A program made the translations under genes and the position numbers. A DNA stretch of 64,000 nucleotides, taken from assembly GCA_013397845.1 (NCBI GenBank), contig VZTG01007438.1, positions 598,909-662,908 of the forward strand, given 5' to 3'. This document shows, piece by piece, positions 1 to 22,834 of this stretch (positions are counted from its first letter, which is position 1; every line of letters begins with the position of its first letter). The notes beneath the pieces were generated by a model that was not told the DNA's origin, made no database searches, and worked only from the letters and a program-made list of their open reading frames with translations. The stretch comes from Melanocharis versteri. Taxonomy: Eukaryota > Chordata > Aves > Passeriformes > Melanocharitidae.

Positions 1-289
1 CTTCTATGTAAATTTTAGCACCTTTAAGACAATAAAGAGATAAGCAAAGTTGAACAGACATTTTGTAAGAACAAATTGTACCCAACTGATAAAATGTTCT
101 TTTTGACAGAGTAACCAGCCCAGGGTAGATCCAAAGTAGATGTGAAATTTTCTAATGATGATGATACTAGAGTGGAGGAATAGGGAGCCAACAGCATTCT
201 AAAATTTCCTTGGGACTCCTAAAGAGTAGGTTATATAGTCTTGTGGATGGCTGGGCAGGTGCCCAGAAAAAGGGCACAGCATCCATGCT

Positions 290-545
290 CCAACTTGTGC
301 CTGTTCCCATTATCCCTGTATTTTCTTGCTTTGGGGAGCCAGTACTGAATGCAGACCTCTAGATGCAGACCTACAAGCACTGAACAGAGGGAAGTCATCC
401 CCTCTTGTCCTGCTGGCTCATGCAGATGTTGGCCTTCCCTGCTGCCAGGGCACACTGCTGGCTCATGGTCAGCTTGGTGTCCACCAGCCCCATTTCTCCA
501 GAGCAAGATCACTTTCCCCCCAGCTGGAACTCAACGCACACAGTG
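290..545 (-). mobile_element. CR1 LINE fragment
   Basis: Read on the - strand this matches the part of CR1 just before and in the 3' region. On the + strand it keeps the bird CR1 landmarks 'ctggctcatggtcagcttg' and 'gttggccttccctgctgcc' in the usual order. It is diverged and lacks the 3' tail. The boundaries are approximate. Confidence 0.6.
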
Positions 546-3500
546 GCACGGGGTTGGTGCCTCCCAGGAGCATAGCCTTGTTCTAACGTCCTATGTTAAC
601 TAATTGGCACACAGGATCACAAGCAAACAGTAATGTTAATGTAACTAAGCTTTATCAATTACAGTTCTTAAAGGGCAAACTGCAGATCAATATGGGGCGT
701 GCACTTTGATTTTCACGATGTTGGTTGATTTGCTGTGCTGCATCAGGACATTCTTCCATCCAAGTGCTGTACAGTGTCTACAACCTCAACACTGCAGTGA
801 AATACGGTGCAGGAATTACACTGTGTTTATCACCCTGTTATCACTGAGAAACTTCCAAGCTGCACAATGTCATTATGCTTCAGGGAGAACTTTGACTTTC
901 ATAAAGCCAAGATGACATACCAATGGGAATTTATTTCTTCAGAGATTTTCTGTAGGAGCAAAGAAAATGTCACTGGTGCAAAATTTCCTGTTCGCCACAC
1001 TTCCCCTGCTTGCTTAGGTGGTATAAAGGTCAGGTCCTGAGTTAGGAGAGCAGAGCATGAGAAAACCTATCCCCAGAGGAGAAGTGTACCATTTCTTTGA
1101 TGTCATACATATCTCTTGAGGGGTGTCTGTGAGTGAATTGTGTGTCTGACAGAGCTTTTGGAATTGAAGAAAATTACATACAGCACAGTTGCTGCATTTT
1201 TAATGGCCTTGTTTGAGGACAAGTTGAGATTTTAGTCAACATGAAAATTTGTGTGGAAACTTTCCACCTCAGTTTACATTTACATGTTTTCCAACAATAG
1301 AAGAAATTGATTTTACAGGTGTCTAAGAAATAGAAAATATTTGTAGTTTTTGGTTTGATTTTTATTGCAAAGCTGAAAATGTAACTGGGAGCTTAAAACA
1401 AACGAAAGTGTTTTTTGCTTTACATGTGAAAATTAACTGGCACTTTATGATCAGCTCTAGTATGAATGCCTATAAAGAACTATATTGAGCACAGAAAAAG
1501 GGAAACAACAATCATATATCGTTCTAAGTCTCATTGCAAAGACCTTGAATTATGGGCACTGGGCAATTTTATCCTGCAGTGAATCATTTTTTCCATAACC
1601 TGCTAGAAAGAACACTCACTTTTTCCCATGAACAAACCAGGATTTCATATACCTCATTGGCCTCATCCATAATCTCCTTTCTAATTAAGTCACAGATTTT
1701 CACAAGTGTAATGTGCAGGCAACAGAATTTTACAAGGTACAACTAGTTACTGATATGCAAAGCGACTCACAGCTATTGCAAAATAATTGCTACCCAGAAG
1801 GAGGTCAGATGGAAGGAAATTGGAGGGAAGGACATCAGACACAGACCTCCCACTGTCTTTCTGCAGCACAAACTTGATATATCAAGTTAAGCAAACTGAT
1901 GACTAAAGAGAGGTTCATCTCTGCATCCTTTGAGGGGCAGCAACACAGTTGTGTCCCAGGGATGCCAAGGGCAGGACCCAATCGAACAGCCTGAGATGCT
2001 CAAGTTCTCCAGGTCTCTGGAGGCCCTCCTTCAGTAATGGGGTGAGCTTTTTTCCCATCAACTTTGACTGTATCAAAATTAGATGTTTAGTGTAGGTCAC
2101 CTGTGTCCCTTCTCTGCTCAGCATATGGCAGCCCTACAGTTGGCCATTGGAGGGCAATCCTTGACACACACCTTGGAATGACCCTCTCAATTTGCCAGTC
2201 TTTCTGAGTGTCCCATAGGAGCCCAGAAGACAAGTTTTCTATTAGACCTGCTAAACCAGATGTCCAACCCTGACAGCTGCAGTAAGTCCCGCAGTGATTG
2301 CTCACTTTCTCTGTGCAGTAAAAGCAGAGGCAGTAATCCTCGAAGGCCCCAAAGAAGACTGCCTTGGCCTTGCTGCATGCATGTAAGACAGGCAGATAGA
2401 ATCTCCTGGGTGCTTATTTTCAAAGACACCTGCTGACCACGCAGGGAATTTGGATACTTGCTTAGGAGGATGGCTTCTCTAGGTGCCTAACATTTAAATG
2501 CAAAGAAGTATCACTCCCTCAGGTGAGGCAGCTGGATTCCACCTCACACACAAGCCACTGCCAGGAGCAGGGTGCTGGGTGTTTAATCCATGGTACGTGG
2601 CAAGGTCTTCAGTATGTTCAGCTTGGACCAGCGCCCTTTTCTGCGCTCACCAGGCGGTGTGAGAGAACCCAAATGTGTCCTGTCCCTAGCACCAGCTCTG
2701 GTGCCCTTAGTAGGGTCTGCGACTCTGATCTTTTCTTTGGCTCGAAAATGCTTCAAGCTCCCCAACCCCTTCTTGCTTACGTGTGCTCCTTTAGAGCTCC
2801 AAATGGCAGAGGAATGTCCTGACCACTTAACTCTCCTGCTAGCATCTGGGAGCCACAGATCTTTGTGAAATACCTGCACAACAGAGCACATACCAGGTCT
2901 CCTGATACGCTTTGTCCTGCCTTTTCAATGTATCTGAGGTATGCTGCTATTTTGCATCTGGCCCAGTTTCACTTACCTTCTTTCCTATTTATCCCACATA
3001 TTTATGCAGAACCTCAAGCAGGGATCATTGACTTACTGTAGCTTTCTCTGCACTTCTGAATTTGCTTTACTGCTTGTGTGATAGGAAGCTTTTCTATGCA
3101 GAGCAGTAAACTGAGCAGTCTGGAAAGCAGTACAGTGCCCTGCTTCAAACAAGGACGCAAAAAAAATGCCACCTCTGTCTCTTTGTCCTGCCTCTCACAA
3201 AGAGAGGAGTTTACCAAAAGGATTTACCAAAGAGAGGAGGAATAATCCGAAAATGTATTTTCTTAATTACAGCTTTGTAAGGTACAAGACACTGATGGCC
3301 ACCATCCAATCCTTGAATGGAATGTGGTAGGTTTTTTAGTTCTGTTTTCCCAAGTCAGATCCAGTGTAATAGTCTGTCTAGATTGATAATCTTGATGTGT
3401 ACAAATAAACATGTGTGCATAGGTACGTATGTAAAATTTCAATGTTTAATGCAAGAAAACATTCGGTATTTCAAAGAAATAGAATGCTCCTCTCTAACAC

Positions 3501-3640
3501 ACCCTTGCAGCTCTGTTAGTTTATGCAGCCATATTGCCCTCTGCTGGCTTCAGCCCGTGCCGGCAGCTTTTCTCTGGCTCCAAGTCAGAGCTAACTCTTA
3601 TTCTCAGAGCAAATAACCATGATGCAGTTTTTTTCCTGAC
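546..3640. other. Intergenic DNA, no gene recognised
   Basis: About 3.1 kb with no spliced coding pattern, RNA gene or clear repeat that I can recognise. The open frames here are short, overlap on both strands and resemble no known protein. By synteny the next gene to the left should be SLC26A3, but I see none of its exons. Confidence 0.6.
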
Positions 3641-4262
3641 ACAGAATTGCAGAATGGCTGAGGTTGGAAGGGACCTCTGGAGGTATCTGATCCAACCCTC
3701 TTCTCAAGCAGGGCTGCCTAGAGCTGACGTCCTAACAGCACGTCTGGATGACTTCTGAGAATCTCCAAGGAGAGAGACTCCACAACAACTCTGGGCAGCC
3801 TGTACCAGTGCTCAGTCACCCTCACAGTAAAATACGTGTTTGGAAGAAACCCCCTGTGTTTCACTTTGTGCTCACTATCTCTGGTTCTATCACTGGGCAC
3901 CGGTGAGAAGAGCCCAGCTCCATCCTTTGTGCACCCTCCCTTCAGGTATCTGTATACCTTGATGAGATCCCCCTGAGCCTTCTCTTCTCCAGGCTGAACA
4001 GTCCCAGCTCACTCAGCCTTTCCTCATGGCAAAGGTGCCCCAGCCCCTCTGTCATCTCCACAGCTCTTCTCTAGACTATCTCCAGTATGTCTGTGTCTCC
4101 CCCGTACTGGAGAGCCCAGGGCTGGACATAAAACCCCAGCTATGTTTCCCCAGTGCTGAGCAGAAGGGAGGGATCACCTGCCTCCTCTTGTTGGCAAGAT
4201 TCCCCCTCGTGCATCTGGAATCCTGGGAGCCTGCTTTGCTGTGAGGGGACATTTCATGAGTA
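3641..4262 (-). mobile_element. CR1 LINE, 5'-truncated copy with 3' end
   Basis: The left edge is the reverse complement of the CR1 3' end: 'cagaatggctgaggttggaa' then 'gggacc'. It runs rightward through the conserved 3' UTR blocks (CTGGGCAGCCTGTACCAGTG, CCCTGAGCCTTCTCTTCTCC, GGCTGAACAGTCCCAGCTC) and fades into the CR1 C-terminal coding region near 4260. The copy is about 620 bp, typical of dead 5'-truncated bird CR1. The right edge is approximate. Confidence 0.9.
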
Positions 4263-5160
4263 CTCGTGGATGCAATAAAAAGTGGGAGTGTAAACAGGTA
4301 CTGTAACCGCAGTGTTCATGAAAGGAGTGCCACAACCAAAGCAAGGTGAGGTAGAGTCATGCCAGGAGCAAGGGAACAAAAAGTACTCAGGTGTCCATGG
4401 TTTACAAGCATCACAGTTCTACAGGCAATACACTGTCTTTATGATCTTTATTACTTGGAAATATAAAACCTCAAAAAAGAATTCTAACAATCTCCAGACT
4501 TCAGCAGAATTCCCAGGAAGGTTCAGAACATTTGTCCCAGCCACCATGACCCCAAGGGACATGCAGTTAATGGGCAAGGCTGTTCAGAGGTGACTGCCAG
4601 GGCTGAGGTGAATGGGCTGGAGGGGTCTAACCCTGCATTCCCTGTGTCCCCTTTGCCTTGCCACTGACCTCATCCACTAATACACACTTTGATGCTTCCT
4701 GCATTCCCACAGGCCCCCTACATCCTGTTGCCTGGAAGCAATCACCACACAGGCTGCCTCTCTTCGGTGGCCACAGTAACCATCTGTACTGGCCACAGCA
4801 ACTGGAAGCATCACTCAGAGCCTCCAGTCATTTCTTGTTGCAGGAGATGGTCTTGTTCATTGCTTGCAGTAACAACACGCTCATGGAATTCAGATTTGTG
4901 TCTGAAAAAAACTGTAATTTCCCTAGAAATACTCATGTACTGCCTGTGCAGAGGGGAGAGCTCCAGTACCCCAACGTGCACCAAGGCTGGGAGGCCATGG
5001 AGAATTAAAACATGTTGGCTGAGTACTTTCAGTTAGCTACAGCTGGAGCAGTTTTGGGTTTTATTCTCTTTGGTTGCCTCATTAGTGAGGGTGGGAGGAA
5101 ATGATGGGGACATGATATTATTCCTGCAACCATCAGGGACTCTGCAATGCTTTCTCATTA
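4263..5160. other. Intergenic DNA, no feature recognised
   Basis: About 0.9 kb of non-repetitive sequence between a CR1 copy and a SINE. I see no coding exon, RNA gene or regulatory motif that I could defend. Confidence 0.55.
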
Positions 5161-5281
5161 GAATCACAGAATATTCTAAGTTGGAATGGACCCACAAGGA
5201 TCAAGTCCAACTCCCGTGAACGGCCCATACGGGGATCAAACCCACAACCTTGGCATTATTAGCACCATGCTCTAACCAACA
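5161..5281 (-). mobile_element. tRNA-Ile-derived SINE with CR1-like tail
   Basis: On the - strand bases 5280 to 5222 read as a tRNA-Ile(AAT) body: D-arm remnant, anticodon-loop segment TGCTAATAA, and T-arm GGTTTGATCCCCGTATGGGCC (shown here as its complement starting 'ggcccatacggggatcaaac'). It is followed by a CR1-type tail ending in the complement of 'gaatcacagaatattctaag'. The first ~14 bases of the tRNA head are missing, so this is a truncated SINE and not a working tRNA gene. The structure matches TguSINE1 of songbirds, which CR1 enzymes mobilise. Confidence 0.8.
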
Positions 5282-6184
5282 GGGGTTTAAATATAAAAAA
5301 TATTAGGCACGTACAGTCTCCAACATTGCTGAAGGGCCGATCAGAGAAACCCTTATGGAGAAAGATAGAAGAGGATTTCTGCCTGCTGAATAGGGCCTTT
5401 CGTTTTTCCCTGACTGTGTGGGAAATAGCAGAACGCTGCCCCCTGATGGAAACACTGACGTATGCAAGAAATCAGTACATCTAGAAAACTTGCGAACTCT
5501 TTTTCACAGAAAATATTTTCAATTTCAGGCAAGGTGGGAAATCAATAGTATGATCTATGTTGCATATTACTTACTTAAAGCCACATTTAGGTGGTCTTAG
5601 CATAAATTGAACAGAATATTATGTATATTCTAAATTAGGTAGAATTCACTGTAGATGGAAATTATCTTGGCCCATTGCTGTTCTCCCACAGGCAATGAAG
5701 GATTTAAGTTTTAAAATACTGAAGTGCAAATAACAGAGGAATTCAGGGTGTGCAATCTATTATTCGAGAAGAAAACAGAATCTATTATTCTAGAAGAAAA
5801 TATAAGTTCTGGGAAAATATACAGAGCATTAAATTAAACCATGTTAATTATAAAAATGTGTCACTATTCTAGTTCAATTCTCTTCTCGATTAAATAAATT
5901 GAAAACAATGACTCCATGTCACTTGAAAATCTTTCCAAAATTAAGTATCTTAGATTTTACATTTTTTAATATTTTAAAAATTTGTGTGCATTTCACTGTC
6001 AATTAGATGCAAGAGGTTTCCATCCGAAACGTGTATTTTCCCTTTCTCCGCCTGTGCCTGGTACTGTTCTGATGCAGTCAGTCTGAGTCCGGGGGCTGCT
6101 TTGCTCACCCCAGGGTTCAGTTTGGTGCTAGGTGGGTCCGTGAGCTCTCAAAAACCAGCACAGACTGGGGTCTGACCTACCTGA
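5282..6184. other. Intergenic AT-rich DNA
   Basis: About 0.9 kb, AT-rich, upstream of the nested CR1 pair. The short repeated block around 5760-5800 (two copies of 'tctattatt' plus 'agaagaaaa') is the only local structure I noticed. No gene is seen. Confidence 0.5.
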
Positions 6185-6521
6185 GAGCAGCTCTGCTGAG
6201 AGGGACCTGTGAGTTCTGGTGAGCAACAAGTTGATTATGAACTGGCAGGGTGCCCTTGCAGCCAGGATGACCAATGGTATCCTGGGGTGCATCGGGTGGC
6301 CCTCCCCCTCTCTTTGGCCCTAATGAGGCCACATCCGGAGTGCTGTGTCCAGTTCTGGGCTCCTCAGTACATGAGAAACTAGGAGCTGCTGGAGAAGGCC
6401 CAGCTGAGGCCACAAAGATGATTACGGGACTGGAGGATCTCTCTTAAGAGGAGACACTGAGGGAGCTGGGCCTGCTTAGTCAAGAGAAGACTGAGAAGGG
6501 ATCTCATCAATACATACAAAT
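6185..6521 (+). mobile_element. CR1 LINE copy A, left half (interrupted)
   Basis: The sense-strand CR1 sequence starts near 'gagagggacctgtgag' and runs through 'ggtatcctggggtgcatc', 'gtgtccagttctgggctcc' and 'gaagggatctcatcaatac'. It then stops abruptly in the middle of the conserved 'ATCTCATCAA...TATAAATATCTC' stretch. The missing continuation appears 686 bases later at 7208, after another CR1 copy. The left boundary is approximate. Confidence 0.85.
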
Positions 6522-7207
6522 GAGAGGTTGAATATGAGTCAGCAGTGACGCCGTGAACCACCGCAACACAGCAGGGCCCTGGCAGCCAGGAGGGCCAACC
6601 ATGTCCTGGGGGCATCAGGCACAGCATTGCCAACCGGGCAAGGGAGGAGATTGTCCCGCTCTGCTCTGCACTGGGGTGGCCTCACCTCAAATCCTGGGAG
6701 CAGTTTTGGGCATCACAATATAAAAAAGACATTAAGTTATTAGAGAGCATCCAAAGGAGGCTGTGAGGATGGTGAAGGGTCTGAAGGAGAAGCCTTGTGA
6801 GGAGAAGCCTTATGAGGCCTTATGACATCATTCAGTCTGTTCAGCCTGGAGGAGACTGAGGGGAGACCTTATTGTGGTCTTGAAAATCCTTTTGAGGAGT
6901 AGACAGGCAGGTGCCAATCTCTTCATTCTCATGATCAGTGACAGGACTCGAGGAAACATCATGAAGTTGAGTCAGGGGAGGTTTAGGTTGGGTATTTGAA
7001 AAAGTTTCTTCACCCAGAGGGTGGTTGGGCACTGGAAGAGGCTCCCCAGGGAAGCGGTCACAGCACCAAGCCTGACAGAGTTCAAGGAGCGTTTGGACAC
7101 TGCTCTCAGGCACAGGGTGTGACTCTTAGGGTGTCCTGTGCAGGGCCAGGAGTTGGACCCTGAAGGGCCCCTTCCAACTCAGCATATTCTATGATTCTCT
7201 GATTCTA
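6522..7207 (+). mobile_element. CR1 LINE copy B, inserted into copy A
   Basis: A 5'-truncated CR1 of about 690 bp, complete at its 3' end, which finishes in the octamer-like tail 'attctatgattctctgatt'. It belongs to the same subfamily as the copy ending at 25567. They share 'gagattgtcccgctctgctc', 'aatataaaaaagacattaag', 'ttattagagag' and 'ggtgtcctgtgcaggg'. It carries an extra ~30 bases near 6550 absent from that copy. Short matching flanks, tacaaat (6515-6521) and tataaat (7206-7212), may be a weak target duplication. Confidence 0.85.
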
Positions 7208-7475
7208 TAAATATCTCAAAGACTGGTGCCAAGAGGATGTGCCAGACTCTTTTCAGTGGTGCCCAGCGACAGTACGGGTAGCAATGGCCATAAACTGAAA
7301 CACAGGAAGTTCCACCTCAACATGAGGAAGGACCTCTTTACGTTGAGGACGGCACAGCACTGGAACAGGCTGCCCAGGGCGGTCGCGGAGTCTCCCTCTC
7401 TGAGACGTTCCAAACCCGCCTGGACGCGCTCCCGTATCACCTGCTCCAGATGTCCCAGGGCAGGCGGGGCTGGCT
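7208..7475 (+). mobile_element. CR1 LINE copy A, right half
   Basis: Resumes the CR1 interrupted at 6521: 'aaatatctcaaagactggtg', then 'ccaagaggatgtgccagac', 'cacaggaagttccacctcaa' and 'gcactggaacaggctgccca'. It runs out after 'gcgctcccgtatcacctgct', before the expected CR1 tail, where GC-rich promoter sequence begins. The element therefore forms the upstream edge of the DLD promoter region. Confidence 0.85.
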
Positions 7476-7511
7476 GGGCCCGTGCCCAGAGCCCCCTCCC
7501 AGCCCTGAGGC

Positions 7512-7536
7512 TCCCGTCCCGTCCCGTCCCGTCCCG
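7512..7536 (+). repeat. (CCCGT)n microsatellite
   Basis: Four to five tandem CCCGT units immediately left of the assembly gap, in a very GC-rich stretch. Repeats of this kind are a usual cause of dropped reads at bird promoters. Confidence 0.85.
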
Positions 7537-7555
7537 CCCCTCCCGGCCCCGCCCC

Positions 7556-7707
7556 NNNNNNNNNNNNNNNNNNNNNNNNNNNNNNNNNNNNNNNNNNNNN
7601 NNNNNNNNNNNNNNNNNNNNNNNNNNNNNNNNNNNNNNNNNNNNNNNNNNNNNNNNNNNNNNNNNNNNNNNNNNNNNNNNNNNNNNNNNNNNNNNNNNNN
7701 NNNNNNN
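7556..7707. other. Assembly gap (152 N)
   Basis: A run of N inside the GC-rich block. It is preceded by CCCGT repeats and followed by 'agagcgccgctgtcagccgg'. Its size may be estimated rather than measured. It probably removes DLD exon 1. Confidence 0.99.
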
Positions 7708-8290
7708 AGAGCGCCGCTGTCAGCCGGCCCCGGCTTTTGGGCTGCGGTGCTGGGGACTTCGCAAATTCTTCCGGGGGCATCCTCTACTCCAGTTACAGGG
7801 TGATCGCCTCTCGATATGTTTGTAGCAGCTGTTCTGTGCTGTCCCCTTACCTTTTCCTAAAAGTCAAAAAACATTGCTCTCCCGAGTCTCCTATGAGATA
7901 CAGCTTCCTGTTCATAGGAAGTGGCTGAAGGGGACGGTTACAGAACAAGATTCTTCATAAGCTCCTGTGGATGTCTAATTTATGTCATTATGTGGTTTGA
8001 GAAACTCATATAAAGAGTTGAAAGGTTTGTAGTTAGAGGCAGCCTGAGGTGAGACTGACCTGAGAACAGGTGTGATGACAGACTGAGGTGACAGAGCAGG
8101 TAAATGGCAGAGCAGCTTCTGCCTCTTGTTCCAGCCGGTGCCCACTGTGCTTCAGTTGTCCTGTTCCTGTTTTGGTTAACTGGTGACAGTAACTGTGTGT
8201 TTGTCTGTGTGACTGAATGCTTATTTCCCCCCAAGGATAGACATAAACTGGTAAAACTAGGGGGTTCTTTTAATTTTTTGTTCTTTCTAG

Positions 8291-20248
<11,958 letters not shown>

Positions 20249-20635
20249 AATGAAAGAGCAGATCTTTGTACATATATAGTACATCTCTGAAAATGGACTG
20301 TGGGCCCTTGTGGAAGGCTGAGTCTGAGGATTTTAGGACTGACTTAAGTGAATATCTTAATTTTAAACATCAGATATTTAAACAAGTAGGGTTTGGAACA
20401 AGTGGAATTATCCATTCTCTGTAAATTAAATACTTAAAATTACATGTTTATTTACACGATGAATGTTGCAGAAAAGCAGCCTGACAGAACTCTTTTCTTT
20501 TTCAAAACCAAACATTTTGCTGCTGCATGGGATTATCAGGTGTGCTGGTCAGAACTCTGGATAGCTGTCCAGCATACCTTGTGTTTTCTTATTTGAAGTA
20601 GTGATACAATAAACCAGTTGAATGCTGGCACTTAA
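20249..20635 (+). other. DLD: DLD 3' UTR with polyadenylation signal
   Basis: A canonical AATAAA lies at 20608-20613, about 360 bases after the stop codon. An ATTAAA-like word near 20426 and another AATAAA near 21169 could be alternative sites. The exact cleavage site is inferred. Confidence 0.7.
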
Positions 20636-20660
20636 AATGCCACTGGCACTTAAAATGCCA
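20625..20660 (+). repeat. 18-bp tandem duplication
   Basis: Two perfect copies of 'ctggcacttaaaatgcca' (20625-20642 and 20643-20660), followed by a partial third ('ctgtcactt'). They lie at the expected DLD cleavage zone just after the AATAAA. Confidence 0.9.
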
Positions 20661-22834
20661 CTGTCACTTCCGCACAAAAATATGTTTCCTTCTGAAGGGA
20701 TTAACTTTGATATTTAACCTACTTCTTACGTATGAGTACCAAAACTTGTTTTGACCTAGTAGTGTTGGGATGTTGGGAGAAGAGGGGCTCATAGATCAAT
20801 TAAAATTATATTGACTTTTTAAAGAGAAAATTACTCTGTGTGTGATTCTCCACGTCATGTTTTCATATTGAAAACTCCTAAGGGGAAAAATCGAGTGCTG
20901 ATTGAGAAATGAAAGATTGAAGACAAATTGAATTGTACTGCTACCTAATCTTTTTTGGTTTTAAAGCTTCCATTGTCCAACTCTCTTTAAACTTGAAATC
21001 CTAAAACTGGGTAGTGAAGCAGCATTTGCTGTTAAGTGCTGTGACATGAGGGTTATTCTGCACCTTCCACACACAAGGGCTGCAGTGTCAGCTCTCAACA
21101 CAATTAAGACATACTTCCTTCTCTTCTGTTTTCTATTTTGTTCTGTCTCTTCTGTAGCAAGAGAGCTTAATAAATATTTGACATGGCTGGAGGGTCTTCT
21201 TGGATTTTGTTTGCTGATTGGATCCTTGTAGTGTCTAGGTTGTTGAATATGTGAGGAAACTCACAAACAGATGGCATCTTTGGAAGATCCTTAACGTATA
21301 TATGGAGCATGCCCAATTCCAGTAGTTCATTTTAACTTCTTCTCCAAGGTGCCGTTTCCTCTTTTTTGCCAGGCTTTTCTGCCTTGAAGAAAACCTTCAT
21401 ACCTGCTGGTATTGTGCATGTCGTTTTTCATTATGCAGATGGAATGAGAAGTGCACATTCAGAAAGTGGTGCAACAGCTACTTGCTTTTGTGCATAGACA
21501 AGATGGTTTTATCTTTCTAGCTTTCTTACAGCTTCTTATTCTAGTATTGATCCATTATCTATAGTGAGTGATGGAGATGTATGCCAGCATTACCATACCA
21601 GTTAATCAGCAAAACACCAGTGATACTCTTCTTCATTGTTGTTTATTTCTTAACTCCTTCGTTAAATGTAGCTTATTAAGCTTATCAATCACCATCAGAT
21701 TCATGGATATGCTGGGTTAGTGAAGGGCAATGGGTCTGCTTTCAGGTGTTAGTAGGAAGCTGCTGAAGGGAAGGAAAGCAGAGGTGAGACAGCAGGGTGG
21801 AAAAGCTGGATTCTTCCAACAGATCTTGGCATTTCAGAATCACTTCTAGCTTAACACAGGTAAATATTAAGTGTTAATTGTGTGATTTGCAAGTTCTTCC
21901 CAGAAACCTTGCTCTTCCAGAGACAGCTTTGTGTCCACTCCCTCCACCTCCTAAATACTTGTAGCAGTCTTAACTGCAATTCGTTGTTGAGGTTCGTCAG
22001 TATCTAATTTTTAAAAATCTCATTTAAAAGTTTGCATCTCATTTTATGTTAAATGAAGCTTGAAAAGCCAGGGAAACTTACAGTCAGTAATACTACTAAG
22101 TCTGTACTGGAGACTATAGTTTTCCAAACACTTAAAAATCAAGGCCTCAAAATTGTTTTTGTTACTTCTCTCACTGTCATTCCTATTCTAGTTAAGTGTA
22201 CAAAAGAGTGTTTATAAAAGTAAGATGAGCTGCTAAGCCACCTGTCAGTGGTGTCATGGCTGTTAGGCCCGAGTGCTGCCAAACTGGCACTTTTTAAGAG
22301 CTGCTGAGTGTACTGGCAGTGAATGGTGCATGATGCTGCTGTGATGATCAGTTCCTTCAATGGATTTTTTTGTTGCTGTGTTTGTAACCTTTGGAGTTTT
22401 GGGCTAATTATTTATTTAACCATAATGCCCTTCAGTTTGCTTAGGTGGTGCTGTATCCTGCCATAGTTGTCCTGATTTTGATGATGTTAGTCAAGGTTAG
22501 GTAAAGTGTCAGTCAAAGAACACACACAGATAGAATCCTCGGGTCAGAGTTAGCAGTCAGGATGTGCAAACACATTGCAGTTTTGGGTGACCTGTGTATC
22601 TGATGAATGTTTAGCTGTAAATCAGTTTGTGCCATACTGTACGGCTCTCTGAAGGTGCACTGTAATACAGATACTTAGAGCTGAAGTTAGGGTGAACTGG
22701 ATGCTACTCTTGCACATTATTTGTGTTAAATACAGGCTGTTCTTAGAGCTGTCTGTGTACAGCTCCTTAACTGATTCACATTATGTGCCCTGTGAACTTT
22801 TGTAGTTCCTTTCCCAGAAAGGCTTAATCTTCCT
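20661..22834. other. Intergenic spacer downstream of DLD
   Basis: About 2.2 kb without a recognisable gene. It may include longer DLD 3' UTR forms, since an AATAAA is present near 21169. No clear repeat is seen before the CR1 that begins near 22835. Confidence 0.55.

Larger units (their letters stand above)
7480..7790 (+). promoter_or_regulatory. DLD: GC-rich DLD promoter and presumed exon 1 region
   Basis: The only strongly GC-rich, CpG-bearing block upstream of DLD, lying 0.5-0.8 kb before exon 2. The first DLD exon of vertebrates encodes only about 13 residues of the mitochondrial presequence. No start codon followed by a phase-0 donor is visible in the sequenced parts on either side of the N run, so exon 1 and the transcription start most likely sit in or beside the gap. 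The promoter call is inferred from position and composition. Confidence 0.6.

Noticed and set aside
1..2500. 5' exons of SLC26A3, expected by synteny
   Set aside because: I looked for its conserved N-terminal segments on the - strand and recognised none. The gene may lie beyond the left edge.
5222..5280. Possible functional tRNA-Ile gene
   Set aside because: The 5' acceptor strand and part of the D arm are missing and a CR1-like tail is fused to the 3' side. It is a SINE.
7226..7825. Long open frames on both strands across 7226-7825
   Set aside because: They run through CR1 sequence and then through the N gap, which is translated as X. There is no protein similarity and no splice structure.
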